The notes: generated by a model from the sequence alone, not told the origin. Positions 15,858 through 24,831 are shown, numbered from the stretch's first letter. The stretch is DNA of 46,708 nucleotides from Betaproteobacteria bacterium (GCA_947486575.1 CANKUB010000024.1:1-46708), one strand, 5' to 3'. A program made the numbers and translations.

Positions 15858-16847
15858 GCGCGCGCGAGGTGTCTTGAAAAGGCCGGGCAGCTTTCGTAAC
15901 TATTTGTTTTTATTGCTATTATTTTGCGCAGCCCTCACGCCGTGCCGCGCGCAACAGTACCCCGCCAAACCCATCCGCATCATCGCCGCCGTAGCACCCG
16001 GTTCCGGGCCGGACATCATCTCGCGTCTGATCGGCGGCAAACTCACCGAAGCCTGGAAGCAGCCCATAATTGTCGATAATCGCGCAGGCGCGGGCGGCAA
16101 CCTTGGCGCGGAAATCGCCGCGCGTGCGGCACCGGATGGTTACACGCTGCTGATGGTGACCGCCAGCCAGCCCATTGCGGCGACGCTGTTTCCCAAACTC
16201 AATTACGATTTATTACGGGATTTTCACCAGTATGCCTGCTGGCCTTTACACCGTTCATTCTGGTGGTGAACAACAGCGTCGCGGCGACATCGGCGGCTGA
16301 GTTGATTGCACTGGCGAAAGCGAAACCGGGCACACTGCGCTATGGCTCCGGCGGCAATGGTTCACCGCCTCATCTGGCGGCGGAAATGTTGCGCAGCCAG
16401 ACTGGTATTGATCTATTGCACGTGCCGTACAAAAGCATCGCGCCTGCGCTGACGGAACTGGTGGCTGGCCAGATACAAATGGCGTTCTCGGTGGTCTCCA
16501 CGGTGCTACCGTTGACGAAAACCGGCAAGCTGCGCGCGCTGGCAGTCACCAGCGCAAGACGCACGCCGCTTGCGCCCGACTTGCCCGCATTGGCTGAGAC
16601 GCTGTCAGGCTATCAACTCACCGGCTGATATGGTCTGGTTGCGCCTGCGGGTATGCCGCGAGAAATCATCACACGGGTGAACGAGGTTTCGGTGCGCGCC
16701 GTGAAAAGCGCCGATGCGCAGGAGAGGCTCACCGCGCTCGGTGCGGAAGCCAGCGGCAGCACGCCAGCGGAATTTGCCGCGCACCTGCGCGCTGAAATTC
16801 AGCGGCTGGGCAAAGCGGTGCGTGAATCGGGCGCACGCGCGGAATGA
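15850..16847 (+). pseudogene. Decayed Bug/TctC receptor (frameshift plus nonsense)
   Basis: The first part reads a signal peptide and QYPAKPIRIIAAVAPGSGPD, then IIVDNRAGAGGNLGAEIAARAAPDG up to NYDLLRDF. At the T-run 16221-16224 the frame breaks: restoring one T would give RDFSPVCLLAFTPFILVVNNS in continuation. The next segment reads normally (LLHVPYKSIAPALTELVAGQ) until TGA at 16626-16628, where the family has Trp (...LTG-stop-YGLVAPAGMP), consistent with TGG to TGA. The same frame then continues to a normal C-terminus (HLRAEIQRLGKAVRESG). Two independent lesions make a functional protein unlikely; assembly error is possible for either one. Confidence 0.88.
15896..15924 (+). repeat. Dispersed AT-rich motif, copy 5 (inside a signal-peptide coding region)
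   Basis: GTAACTATTTGTTTTTATTG then CTATTATTT. It is identical to copy 9 over the first 20 nt. Here the motif is translated as N-Y-L-F-L-L-L-L-F, the hydrophobic core of the pseudogene's signal peptide. Confidence 0.55.
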
Positions 16848-16851
16848 CCGT

Positions 16852-17076
16852 TCAGTGTTTCTTCGGCCAATTGTCGTCATCAACAATGATATTGATGACC
16901 CGCGTGCGTTTCGGCCCTGCGTACTGTTCCATTTTCACCAGCACCGGGTAGAGTTCGGCGAGTCTGGCGCGCGCGTCGGATTCTTTTTCAAACCTTAGCA
17001 ATTCGCCGTTGGCACCTTTAACGTCGTGCCATACGCGCGCGTCGTTTTCGTCGTCTTGCACTTGCAGTTTGAACAT
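16852..17076 (-). CDS. Small hypothetical protein
   Basis: 74 residues from the ATG at 17076, beginning MFKLQVQDDENDARVWHDV and ending with an acidic DDDNWPKKH tail. No membrane segment or signal peptide. The middle (LLRFEKESDARARLAELYPVL) predicts an alpha-helix. The ribosome site GGAG overlaps the last codons of the upstream broken Bug gene (stop at 17082), so it was probably translated by coupling to that gene. It faces the other Bug pseudogene, with only 4 nt between the two stops. I do not recognise the family. Confidence 0.65.
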   Translation of the reverse strand: MFKLQVQDDENDARVWHDVKGANGELLRFEKESDARARLAELYPVLVKMEQYAGPKRTRVINIIVDDDNWPKKH

Positions 17077-17081
17077 ATCGC

Positions 17082-18068
17082 TTACTCCGTTTTTGCGCTG
17101 GTGGCTTTGGCCACGCGCGCCCATTTGTCGAGTTCGGTTTTCAAAAACACAGCGAATTCCTGTGGCGTGCTGGCCACGGTTTCAAAGCCCAGCGCCGTAA
17201 TTTTTTCCTGCACGTCAGGCAACTTTAAACTCTTGGCCGCTTCGGCTTGCAGTTTGTTGATAATGTTGCGTGGGGTTTTTGCGGGAACGAGCAGGCCGTT
17301 CCATGCGGCTGCGTCGAAATCCGCGATCCCAGCTTCTATCATTGTAGGCAGTTCCGGCATGGCGGCGGAGCGTTTGCGCGTGGTGACCGCCAGACCGCGC
17401 AGGCGACCAGCCTTGATCTGCGGCACGGAAGCCGGGCTGACCACAAACATGAATTGTGCCTGATTGCCAAGCAGTCCCACCACCCCTTGCCCCACGGTTT
17501 TGTAAGGCACATGCACTACGTTGATACCCGTTTTCAGTCGTTAAAATTCCGTGATGATGTGGGCGGGAGAACCGGTGCCGCCGGAGGTGTAATTGATTTC
17601 GCCCGGCTTGGCCTTTGCCAGCGCAAGCAGCTCTTCGACCGATTTGACCGGCACGGCGGGATTGACGCAGAGGATGAATGTAATGGTGCCGAGCAGACTC
17701 ACCGGCGCAAAACCGCGCTCCATGCTGTACGGCACTTTGAAATAGTTCGGGCTGATCGTATGCGTGCCGGTTGCGAGCAATAACGTATAGCCATCGGGTG
17801 TGGCGCGCGCCACCAGTTCTGCTGACAGCATGCCGCCGCCACCGCCGCGCTCTTCCACCACGATTTGCTGGCCCCAAGCGTCGGTAAATTTCTGGCCGAG
17901 GATGCGCGCCATCGCGTCGGGCCCGCCGCCGGTGATCCAGCGTATGGGTTTGCGCGGGAAATTGCCCACCGCGTCGGCGTCGGTTGCTGTGGGCAGCGCC
18001 GCGTGTGCGGCGGTGGTCGCGCCAAGGACGCTGCTGATAAATATCCTAACTATTTGTTTATTAAGCAT
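17082..18068 (-). pseudogene. Decayed Bug/TctC receptor (in-frame TAA, shortened ligand loop)
   Basis: From MLNKQIVRIFISSVLGATTAAHA, a signal peptide, through FPRKPIRWITGGGPDAMAR, QIVVEERGGGGGMLSAELV and TPDGYTLLLATG to HIITEF, then TAA (17541-17543), then in the same frame RLKTGINVVHVPYKT to a normal C-terminus (LDKWARVAKATSAKTE). The family has a helix residue at the stop; TTA or a similar codon to TAA by one change explains it. In addition the ligand loop WITGGGPDAM is about four residues shorter than the usual V-P-F-x-A-G-G-x-x-D form. Two defects argue for a pseudogene rather than readthrough. Confidence 0.85.
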
Positions 18069-18075
18069 AATTACC
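18045..18075 (+). repeat. Dispersed AT-rich motif, copy 6
   Basis: CTAACTATTTGTTTATTAAG then CATAATTAC, in plus orientation. It overlaps the start and signal-peptide codons of the minus-strand Bug pseudogene. Confidence 0.45.
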
Positions 18076-18226
18076 AACTACGTTAAGGCGTTCGCAGCCT
18101 GATGCCTTTTGCTGTGAAATCAAGTTTGTGGTGTCTGCGCCGATACCGGATTACGAGCTTCGTTGCCGGGCCGGTCATGTGGATTTTTGACTCAGTCTGG
18201 TGCAAAAGCAAAAAACAGAGGCGTAC

Positions 18227-20785
18227 ATGATTAAGGTTCAGTCGCTCAGGCACACAATCATAGCCCAGTTCCTGGTGATACTGCTGCCGGTGGTTGCACT
18301 GCTGGTGTATCAAACCTGGCAAGACGCGCGCCGCAGTGTAGAGATGGAGCATCTGGCCCAGTTGCATGGGCTGGCATTGGCAGCCAAGGAGCGCTATGCC
18401 ACCTTCCTGAACGGTGCGACTGACGCGGTTGATACGTCGGCGTTGAGTCGGTCAGCGGTTAGCGCTTTGTGGGATGCCCGCCATGCACTGGATGAACTGG
18501 GCCAGCGTTCGCAATCTGCTGAAATCGTACATGCGGCAAAAAGTATTTTTGCCATGGCTGAGGCGCTGGAAGCGGATGCAGGTGTTCATACACTGCGCGC
18601 GCTGGGAGATCAAATAGCGTTGGCGCGCACCGTGATTCATGAAGCGCAAGCCGACTACGACTTGCAACTCAATGAATTGATTCAACAGTCGATCAAACAA
18701 TCGGCACTGGGTGTGCAAATTGTCATAGGCGTATCGATACTGGTATTGCTGATGACGATCTGGTGCGTCTTCCGCATGATTCATTACCTCTCGCGACCGC
18801 TGGAACTGGCGGTGTCGATTGCTGATCGTATCGCCGAGGGCGGCACTGTGGCTGAGGGCGATTTCAATCTGCAGCTCGATGTGGGTAATTTGATTCGTTC
18901 GCTGGGGCGCATGTATCGGAATCTCAAATCGGCACAGTCCGAAGCCCATGTGCATCGCAAGGGTCTCGAAGAAAAAATCGATCAGCTTGCTGATAGTCAG
19001 ACGAGTCTCGCCGAGGCGCAGCATCTGGCGCAAATGGGCAATTGGTACTGGGATCGCGCAGGGGCGCGGGGCAACTGGTCGGACGAAATGTACCGGCTGC
19101 TGGGATTTACACCGGGAGAATGCGCACCCAGCTGGCGCAATTTTCTCAGGCTGGTTGATGCAACGGAACAGGCATCGTTACGGGCGCAGTTCCGGTCGCT
19201 GATTGCCAGACCCGGCAGTGTTTCCGTGGAACACCACATCACTTAGCCTGACGGCTTGTATCGCGTGATACACACACAGACGTCGTCGCGCGCCGGACGC
19301 GACGGAACCGTAGTGCGCTTGTACGGCACTGTGCAGGATATTACCGAACGCAAGAACGCCGAAGAAAAGATGCATTATCTGGCCATGTATGACGCGTTGA
19401 CGGGCTTGCCCAATCGCCAGTTCTTTCAGGAGCAACTGGAACACGCGGTGCTGCGCGCGCAGCGCAGCGGTAGCCACTTTGGCGTGATGTTTATTGATCT
19501 GGATCGCTTCAAGCGCATCAACGATACGCTGGGCCATGCGACCGGTGATATGCTGCTGCGCGAGGTCTCCATGCGGCTCGGTGGGTGTGTGCGCGGGGGT
19601 GATGTAGTGGCGCGCGAAAGCAGCGACCCAGGGTATCAGGCGGCGCGGGAAATTCAGGCGGGGCGGGTAGCACGCCTCGCTGGCGATGAGTTCACCGTAA
19701 CGCTCGACACACTGAAAAGCCCGCAGGACGCCGCACGCGTCGCACAGCGCATCCTTGCGGAAATGTCGCGGCCCTTTATGTTGAATGGCAACGAAGTAGT
19801 GGTCACCGCGAGCGTCGGCATTGCGATCTTTCCGCAGGATGGCGAGCAGGCCAGCGTGCTGCTGAAAAACGCCGATGCCGCCATGTATCAGGCCAAGGAA
19901 CTGGGGAAAAACACCTATCATTTTTTCGCCGGCGATATGAACAGTGCCGCGGTCGAAAAACTGAAAATGGAAAGCGAATTACGTCATGCACTGGAGCGCA
20001 ATGAGCTCTTATTGCATTACCAGCCGAAGGTCGATGCACGCAGCGGGCGCATCACTGGCGTTGAAGCCCTGATGCGCTGGCAACACCCTGAGCGCGGGCT
20101 GGTGCCACCGGGCGTGTTCATTCCCGTTGCCGAAGAAACCGGATTAATTGTCGCAATGGGCGAGTGGGTGCTTGAAGAAGCCTGCCGCCAGAAAAAAATC
20201 TGGCGTGATGCGGGCCTGCCGGGCATCGACATGGCGATTAACCTCGCCAGTCCCAGCTTTCGCAAGACGGATCTTGTCGAACGCGTTGCCGATACGTTGA
20301 CGCGTTACGGTGTGCCGCCCACCGAGTTGTGCCTGGAGGCCACCGAAAGCATTTTGATGCGCGACGCGGATGTAGCGATGGTGACGCTGAATCGGCTGCG
20401 TGATCTGGGCGTAAAACTTTCCATCGATGATTTTGGCACGGGCTATTCGTCGCTGAGCTACTTGCGGCGCTTTCCGATTAACCAATTGAAAATCGATCGA
20501 TCGTTCGTTAACGAAGTGACTTCGTGTCCTGATGACGCAGCCATTATTGCCGCGATAGTTTCGCTCGCGCGCACGTTGAAACTCGAAGTCGTTGCCGAAG
20601 GCGTGGAAACTGCGGATCAAATGCGGCGGCTTATTGAGCAAGGCTGCCGCATCATGCAGGGTTTTTACTTCAGCAAGCCATTGACGTCGGAAGACCTGAC
20701 GCGCCTGCTCACACGCGGCACCGATTTCCGCGCCAAACTGTTTCGCGCGCCGTTCGCGGCGGCGGAATTGGCGCAGGTGGCGTAA
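18227..20785 (+). pseudogene. Membrane PAS-GGDEF-EAL c-di-GMP protein interrupted by an in-frame amber codon
   Basis: From ATG 18227 (GTG 18200 possible): TM1 (TIIAQFLVILLPVVALLVY), a periplasmic helical region, TM2 (VQIVIGVSILVLLMTIW), a HAMP-like segment, coiled coil, then a PAS domain (MGNWYWD...SDEMYRLLGFTPGE). TAG at 19244-19246 falls inside the PAS (HHIT-stop-PDGLYRVIHTQ) with the frame unchanged before and after, consistent with CAG to TAG. Downstream come ITERKNAEEK, the GGDEF domain (signature AGDEF, preceded by an unusual ~20-residue insertion) and a complete EAL domain (EALMRW, DDFGTGYSSL, EGVET). It would make or degrade cyclic di-GMP in response to a periplasmic or PAS signal. 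Either a recent nonsense allele, an error, or two products, the second having no obvious start. Confidence 0.85.
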
Positions 20786-20905
20786 ATCAGTTTAACCGCA
20801 ACATACCCTGTGTAAATTACGCAACGAATTGCATGAATCAATTTTTAATGACGATTGCAATCGGGCTAAGCGATAAGGTTCATCGTCAGTCTACTGTTCT
20901 GCAAA

Positions 20906-20936
20906 GCTAAAACGAAAATCCCGCCGAGGCGGGATT
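20906..20936 (-). terminator. Intrinsic terminator for the minus-strand gene at 20971
   Basis: On the minus strand AATCCCGCC-TC-GGCGGGATT, a 9-bp GC-rich stem, is followed by TTTTCGTTTT. It lies 35 nt past the stop at 20971. It may also stop plus-strand readthrough from the EAL gene, though the T-run is only on the minus side. Confidence 0.8.
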
Positions 20937-20970
20937 GATAAATCGGATGTCGCGACCCTGTGATTTTTGC

Positions 20971-21333
20971 CTAACTTGCTTCGGGCACCAATAGTTGGGA
21001 GCAAGCCTCCGCTACGCCATTTGCCGGTTCCGTTGCGCCGGGCATTGTTGCAAATCCAGCCTTGGTAATCAGGGCGCCGCGCGACCAGCGTTCTGTTTTC
21101 TTCAACTCAGCCAGACGCTCTGGAAGATTTGCTGCGGCTTTAAATTGCACGCTGCAAATTTTGGAAAGCACGCCAACGACAGCCGTTTCAGTCTGTGTTT
21201 TTGCGAACCTTTCTGCAACGCTGGGAGATTTCCACCCAACCAACTGGAACCCGATCCAGGAAATCAGCACCGCACCCGCAAGAGCGCCCAACATAAAGGG
21301 TTTTGAATGTTTTTGAATTATCGTTAAGTCCAT
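20971..21333 (-). CDS. Hypothetical membrane-anchored protein
   Basis: 120 residues from the ATG at 21333, which has GGAGCTGAC directly upstream. After MDLTIIQKHSKPF comes one membrane helix (MLGALAGAVLISWIGFQLVGW), then a hydrophilic domain of about 85 residues with FAKTQTETAVVGVLSKICSVQF and two further Cys-flanked stretches. The topology looks like a single N-terminal anchor with a periplasmic or cytoplasmic tail. I do not recognise the family, though similar short anchored proteins of unknown function are common in proteobacteria. It has its own terminator and no operon partner. Confidence 0.7.
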   Translation of the reverse strand: MDLTIIQKHSKPFMLGALAGAVLISWIGFQLVGWKSPSVAERFAKTQTETAVVGVLSKICSVQFKAAANLPERLAELKKTERWSRGALITKAGFATMPGATEPANGVAEACSQLLVPEAS

Positions 21334-21684
21334 GTCAGCTCCTTTGTCCCCCAAGAGGAAGTCCCTCTCCTTCGCATACCCGTCTTTGGACTATGGGTTA
21401 GGGGGTACGTTCAACGCTGACGCGAGAGGCTTCATCGCAAGGGACATCTTTCCAACGTAAGCTATGTGGCTACGTACTTCCTCGTAGCACACAATCAATC
21501 CGTGCATTGTTATTTTGAGCAGGAAACGTGCTGTTCGCCACCAGCGCCACCGAGTGCCTCATCGGCGCAGAATGCCCCATGTGGCCTTTATGCGGTGAGC
21601 GTCGTACGGTTTTCGCGCGCAAAGCGCAGAATTCGTGTAAGTTTAGCAGTCCATCAGCATTTAATGCGCAGGAGTTATTCCATC
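21334..21684. other. Intergenic region, no gene found
   Basis: Divergent gap between the anchored hypothetical (minus) and the lactonase (plus). It contains AGAGG-AAGTC-CCTCT at about 21354-21368, a small hairpin able to form close to the minus-strand start, and a GC-rich section with an unclear fold. I saw no tRNA, riboswitch consensus or repeat. In-frame sequence upstream of the lactonase ATG shows no protein-like composition. Confidence 0.5.
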
Positions 21685-22749
21685 ATGTTTGCCTACGTTG
21701 GCTGTTTCACCACCGCGCATCGCAAGGCGCGCGGCAAGGGCATAAGCGTTTACCGTATTGATGCGACTTCCGGCGCATGGTCGCTGGTCGAGGTGCTGAA
21801 GACCATCGCCAACCCGGGCTACCTTGCGCTCGATAGCCAGCAGCGTTTTCTATACGCGTCGCATGGTGATGGCGACACGGTGAGTGCCTACGCCATAGAT
21901 CCACAAACGCGGAAGCTGAAATTTCTCAATCAGCAGCCGAGCCGTGGTGACAATGGGCCGCATCTGGTGGTTGATCCTGGCGATAAATACGTGGTGGTGG
22001 CAAACGGGCCGGGTATTGCCGTGCTGCCGATCAACGCGGATGGCTCATTGGCGCCGTTGACCGATGCCGTTGTCCCGCCGGGTAAAGAAGGCCCCTACAG
22101 GCGCGAACAAGGGCTGGGTGCGCATCCGCATCAGGTAGTGTTCGATGCCAGCGGTCGGTTTTTGATTTCACCCGACAAAGGTGTCGATGCCACGCACATT
22201 TACAAGCTTGATTTGGCGAATGGCAAACTCGCGCCCAATGATCCGCCGTTCGTGAAATCGCGTTACGGCGCCGGGCCGCGGCACTTGTCGTTTCACCCGT
22301 CGCGCCCAATCGCGTACTTGATTAATGAACTGGATTCCACGGTGACTACCTATCAGTGGGATACGCAGGGTGATACCCGCGGCTCGCTGACACCCGTGCA
22401 TATCATTCCCACCACGCCACCGACGTTCGTGGGCGACAACACGGGTGCGGAAATTGCTGTTGCACCCAACGGGTTATTTGTCTATGTGTCGAATCGCGGG
22501 CACAACAGCATTGCCACGTTCGCGGTGGATCCTAAAGACAGCACGCTGACACCGCTGGGCTGGGAGCCTACGCAAGGTAAAAAGCCGCGCTTTTTTGCGC
22601 TCGATCCGGCGGGCGAAAAATTGTATGTGGCGAACGAGGGCAGCGATACTCTGGTTGCGTTTAAGCTCGGCGCAATGAGTGGAAAGCCGGTGCCTGCAGG
22701 ATTAATCATTCATACCGGTTCGCCGTCTTGCATCGCTTTCGCCAAATAG
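21685..22749 (+). CDS. Lactonase family beta-propeller protein (YbhE/6-phosphogluconolactonase-like)
   Basis: 354 residues from the ATG at 21685, which has GGAG 10 nt upstream; the in-frame upstream extension is not protein-like. It opens MFAYVGCFTTAHRKARGKGISVYRID, the first blade of the seven-bladed lactonase propeller. Repeated blade motifs follow: NPGYLALDSQQRFLYASH, GPHLVVDPGDKYVVVAN, GAHPHQVVFDASGRFL, GPRHLSFHPSRPIAYLINE, NTGAEIAVAPNGLFVYVSNRG and KPRFFALDPAGEKLYVANEGSD. Family members hydrolyse sugar lactones. It precedes an SDR and an enolase-superfamily gene on the same strand, which together could convert a sugar lactone to a keto-deoxy acid. No clear signal peptide, so it is probably cytoplasmic. 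Confidence 0.9.
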   Translation: MFAYVGCFTTAHRKARGKGISVYRIDATSGAWSLVEVLKTIANPGYLALDSQQRFLYASHGDGDTVSAYAIDPQTRKLKFLNQQPSRGDNGPHLVVDPGDKYVVVANGPGIAVLPINADGSLAPLTDAVVPPGKEGPYRREQGLGAHPHQVVFDASGRFLISPDKGVDATHIYKLDLANGKLAPNDPPFVKSRYGAGPRHLSFHPSRPIAYLINELDSTVTTYQWDTQGDTRGSLTPVHIIPTTPPTFVGDNTGAEIAVAPNGLFVYVSNRGHNSIATFAVDPKDSTLTPLGWEPTQGKKPRFFALDPAGEKLYVANEGSDTLVAFKLGAMSGKPVPAGLIIHTGSPSCIAFAK

Positions 22750-22757
22750 TCATTTCA

Positions 22758-22786
22758 TTATTTATTAATAAAAACAAATACTTACG
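22758..22786 (-). repeat. Dispersed AT-rich motif, copy 7
   Basis: On the minus strand CGTAAGTATTTGTTTTTATT then AATAAATAA. It occupies the 49-nt gap between the lactonase and SDR genes, in reverse orientation to both. Confidence 0.5.
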
Positions 22787-22798
22787 AAAAGGCTGCGC

Positions 22799-23590
22799 AT
22801 GGATTTAGAACTGAAAAATAAAGTCGCGATTGTCGGCGGCGCCAGCAAAGGGCTGGGCCGCGCATGCGCGGAAGTGTTGGCGGAAGAAGGCATGAAGGTA
22901 GTGATGTGCAGCCGCAGTCAGGCTGATCTGGATCAGGCAGCGGACACCATCCGCGCCAAGACCAAGGCAGAAATTTTGACGTTTGCCGGCGATCTGGAAA
23001 AAAACGAGGTGATACAGAAACTCGTTGCCGCCGCTGCTGCAAAGTTCGGGCGCATCGATGTGCTGATCAGCAACTCCGGCGGGCCGCCGCTGGCGAAGTC
23101 AATCGACGCCACCGAAGAACAATGGGCGGTGGCGGTGCAGCGTTCGCTGTTCTTTTTTGCGCGCATGGCACGCGAGGTGTTGCCGCACATGCGTGCGCAA
23201 AAAAGTGGACGCATTATCAATATTCTTGCCAGTACCATTTATCAGCCAATCCCGAATCTCGCGCTGTCGGGTGCTACCCGGATGGGCGTCGTGGCGTATG
23301 CCAAGAGCCTTGCCGATGAAGTGGGGCGCGATGGCATACTGGTGAACAATATTGCGCCGGGTTCCTTGTTGAGTGAGCGCATGCTGGGCAACGTGACGGC
23401 GCGTGCGAAAGAACTCGGCATTTCATTGGAGAAAGCGCTCGAAGAGCGCGCCAAAGAAACCTCCGTCGGCCGCATCGGCGATCCGCGCGAGCTGGCGAAT
23501 CTGGCGGCGTTCCTGGCGTCGGGGAAATCGAGCTATATCACTGGCACCACCATTCGTGTCGATGGCGGATTGGTGCGTTCTGTTCTGTAA
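22799..23590 (+). CDS. SDR-fold protein with substituted catalytic Tyr/Lys
   Basis: 263 residues. The Rossmann nucleotide motif GGASKGLG (13-20), the D66-region AGDLEKN, the SNSGG strand (91-95) and catalytic Ser145 (NILAST) are in place, as is the C-terminal SYITGTTIRVDGG. At the active site the canonical Y-x3-K aligns with S157-G-A-T-R161. The usual acid/base Tyr and the Lys are thus both replaced. Some SDR subgroups naturally lack the Tyr, so this may be an atypical reductase/dehydrogenase or a binding protein. It lies between the lactonase and the enolase-superfamily gene, 11 nt before the latter, which implies co-translation. Confidence 0.87.
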   Translation: MDLELKNKVAIVGGASKGLGRACAEVLAEEGMKVVMCSRSQADLDQAADTIRAKTKAEILTFAGDLEKNEVIQKLVAAAAAKFGRIDVLISNSGGPPLAKSIDATEEQWAVAVQRSLFFFARMAREVLPHMRAQKSGRIINILASTIYQPIPNLALSGATRMGVVAYAKSLADEVGRDGILVNNIAPGSLLSERMLGNVTARAKELGISLEKALEERAKETSVGRIGDPRELANLAAFLASGKSSYITGTTIRVDGGLVRSVL

Positions 23591-23601
23591 GGGAGATCGA
23601 C

Positions 23602-24831
23602 ATGAAGATCACCAAACTCGAAACCTTTGTCGTTGATGGCGGCTGGCGTGCGTGGACGTACGTAAAAGTCGAAACCGATGAAGGCATTACCGGCTGGGGG
23701 GAGTGCTCGGATTACCGCGTGACCAACGCGGTGGAAGGCATGGTGCGCGATCTCACGCCACTGCTGATCGGCAAAGACCCGTGTGCCTATGAAATGCGCT
23801 TTATCGACATGATGCGCATCACGCGTTCCAGCCCTGGCGGCATTACTGCGCGCGCGATTGCGGGCATTGAATGCGCGCTGGTGGATATCGCCGCGCGGGC
23901 GCGCAATATCTCGGTGGTGGAAATGCTGGGTGGGCCAACGCGCGACAAGGTGCGGCTCTACTGGTCGCACTGCGGCACCACGCGCGTGCGTCATCACGAC
24001 ATGGTGGGTGCGCCGCCGATCAACACCTGGGCGGATGTGACTGCGCTGGGCAAAGAGGTGGTTGCGCGTGGCTTTACTGCACTCAAAACCAATATCGTGA
24101 TGCCGGGGCAAAATGGCACCTGGATGAGCGGGTTTGGCGGCTTTGGCCTGACCATGGGACCGAATGACGAGTGGGCGCCCAATGCCCTGATAGATCATGT
24201 GGTCAAGCATATCGGCACGCTGCGCGACGCCGTGGGACCGGACTTTGATATCAATCTCGATCTGAACTGGCACTTCAAGCCCGAAGCCTGTATGCGCATT
24301 GCGAAGGCACTGGAGCCGTTCAATCTGCACTGGCTCGAAATTGATACGCACGACGCCGATGCACTGTTGCATATCAAACAATCGACCAGCACGCGCATTT
24401 GCACGGGCGAAACGCTGATCCACATGAAAGAATATTTGCCGTTTTTCCAGAAACACGCGGCAGACATGTTTATGATTGACGTGCCATGGAACGGTATCGT
24501 GCAGGGCAAAAAAGTCGGTGATCTGGCGGCCACCTTCGGCCACAACATCGGCCCGCACAATCATTACAGTCACTTATCCACCCATATGAGCGCTGCGCTG
24601 TGTGCGACACTGCACAATGTGCGCATTATGGAAATCGACATCGACGATGTGCCATGGAAAGATGATCTCGTGACCCACAAACCCGAAATCGTCGACGGCC
24701 ACATGATTATTCCCAAGCGGCCAGGCTTAGGCACGGCGATTGTTGAGGAAGTTGCGCGCGCGCACCCGTGGGATGCCAACAAGGCTGCGCATGCCAAGCA
24801 GTTGGCGCAGCCGAAGAACCTGCGCAGCTAG
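23602..24831 (+). CDS. Enolase-superfamily (mandelate racemase/sugar-acid dehydratase) protein
   Basis: 409 residues. The capping domain opens MKITKLETFVVDGGW...TDEGITGWGECSDYR. In the barrel, ALKTN gives K162 as a catalytic base, the metal ligands are D220 (LDLNW), E246 (WLEID) and E270 (TGETL), and a His pair at 319/321 (GPHNHYSH) is the candidate acid. This arrangement matches the mandelate-racemase/galactonate-dehydratase branch, which abstracts the alpha proton of an acid sugar or hydroxy acid. With the lactonase and SDR just upstream it fits a non-phosphorylated sugar-acid route. The exact sugar is not readable from sequence. It ends 4 nt inside the convergent gene at 24828. Confidence 0.9.
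   Translation: MKITKLETFVVDGGWRAWTYVKVETDEGITGWGECSDYRVTNAVEGMVRDLTPLLIGKDPCAYEMRFIDMMRITRSSPGGITARAIAGIECALVDIAARARNISVVEMLGGPTRDKVRLYWSHCGTTRVRHHDMVGAPPINTWADVTALGKEVVARGFTALKTNIVMPGQNGTWMSGFGGFGLTMGPNDEWAPNALIDHVVKHIGTLRDAVGPDFDINLDLNWHFKPEACMRIAKALEPFNLHWLEIDTHDADALLHIKQSTSTRICTGETLIHMKEYLPFFQKHAADMFMIDVPWNGIVQGKKVGDLAATFGHNIGPHNHYSHLSTHMSAALCATLHNVRIMEIDIDDVPWKDDLVTHKPEIVDGHMIIPKRPGLGTAIVEEVARAHPWDANKAAHAKQLAQPKNLRS

Noticed and set aside
16626-16628. TGA in the Bug pseudogene as a second selenocysteine codon
   Set aside because: The family has Trp here and the same gene also has a frameshift, so a nonsense mutation is simpler; no Cys-containing homologue position.
21355-21460. Possible riboswitch or small RNA in the divergent gap
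   Set aside because: I could not match any known consensus, and the hairpins seen are short; no adjacent metabolic gene calls for it.
21466-21684. 73-residue extension of the lactonase
   Set aside because: Composition is not protein-like and GGAG precedes the ATG at 21685.
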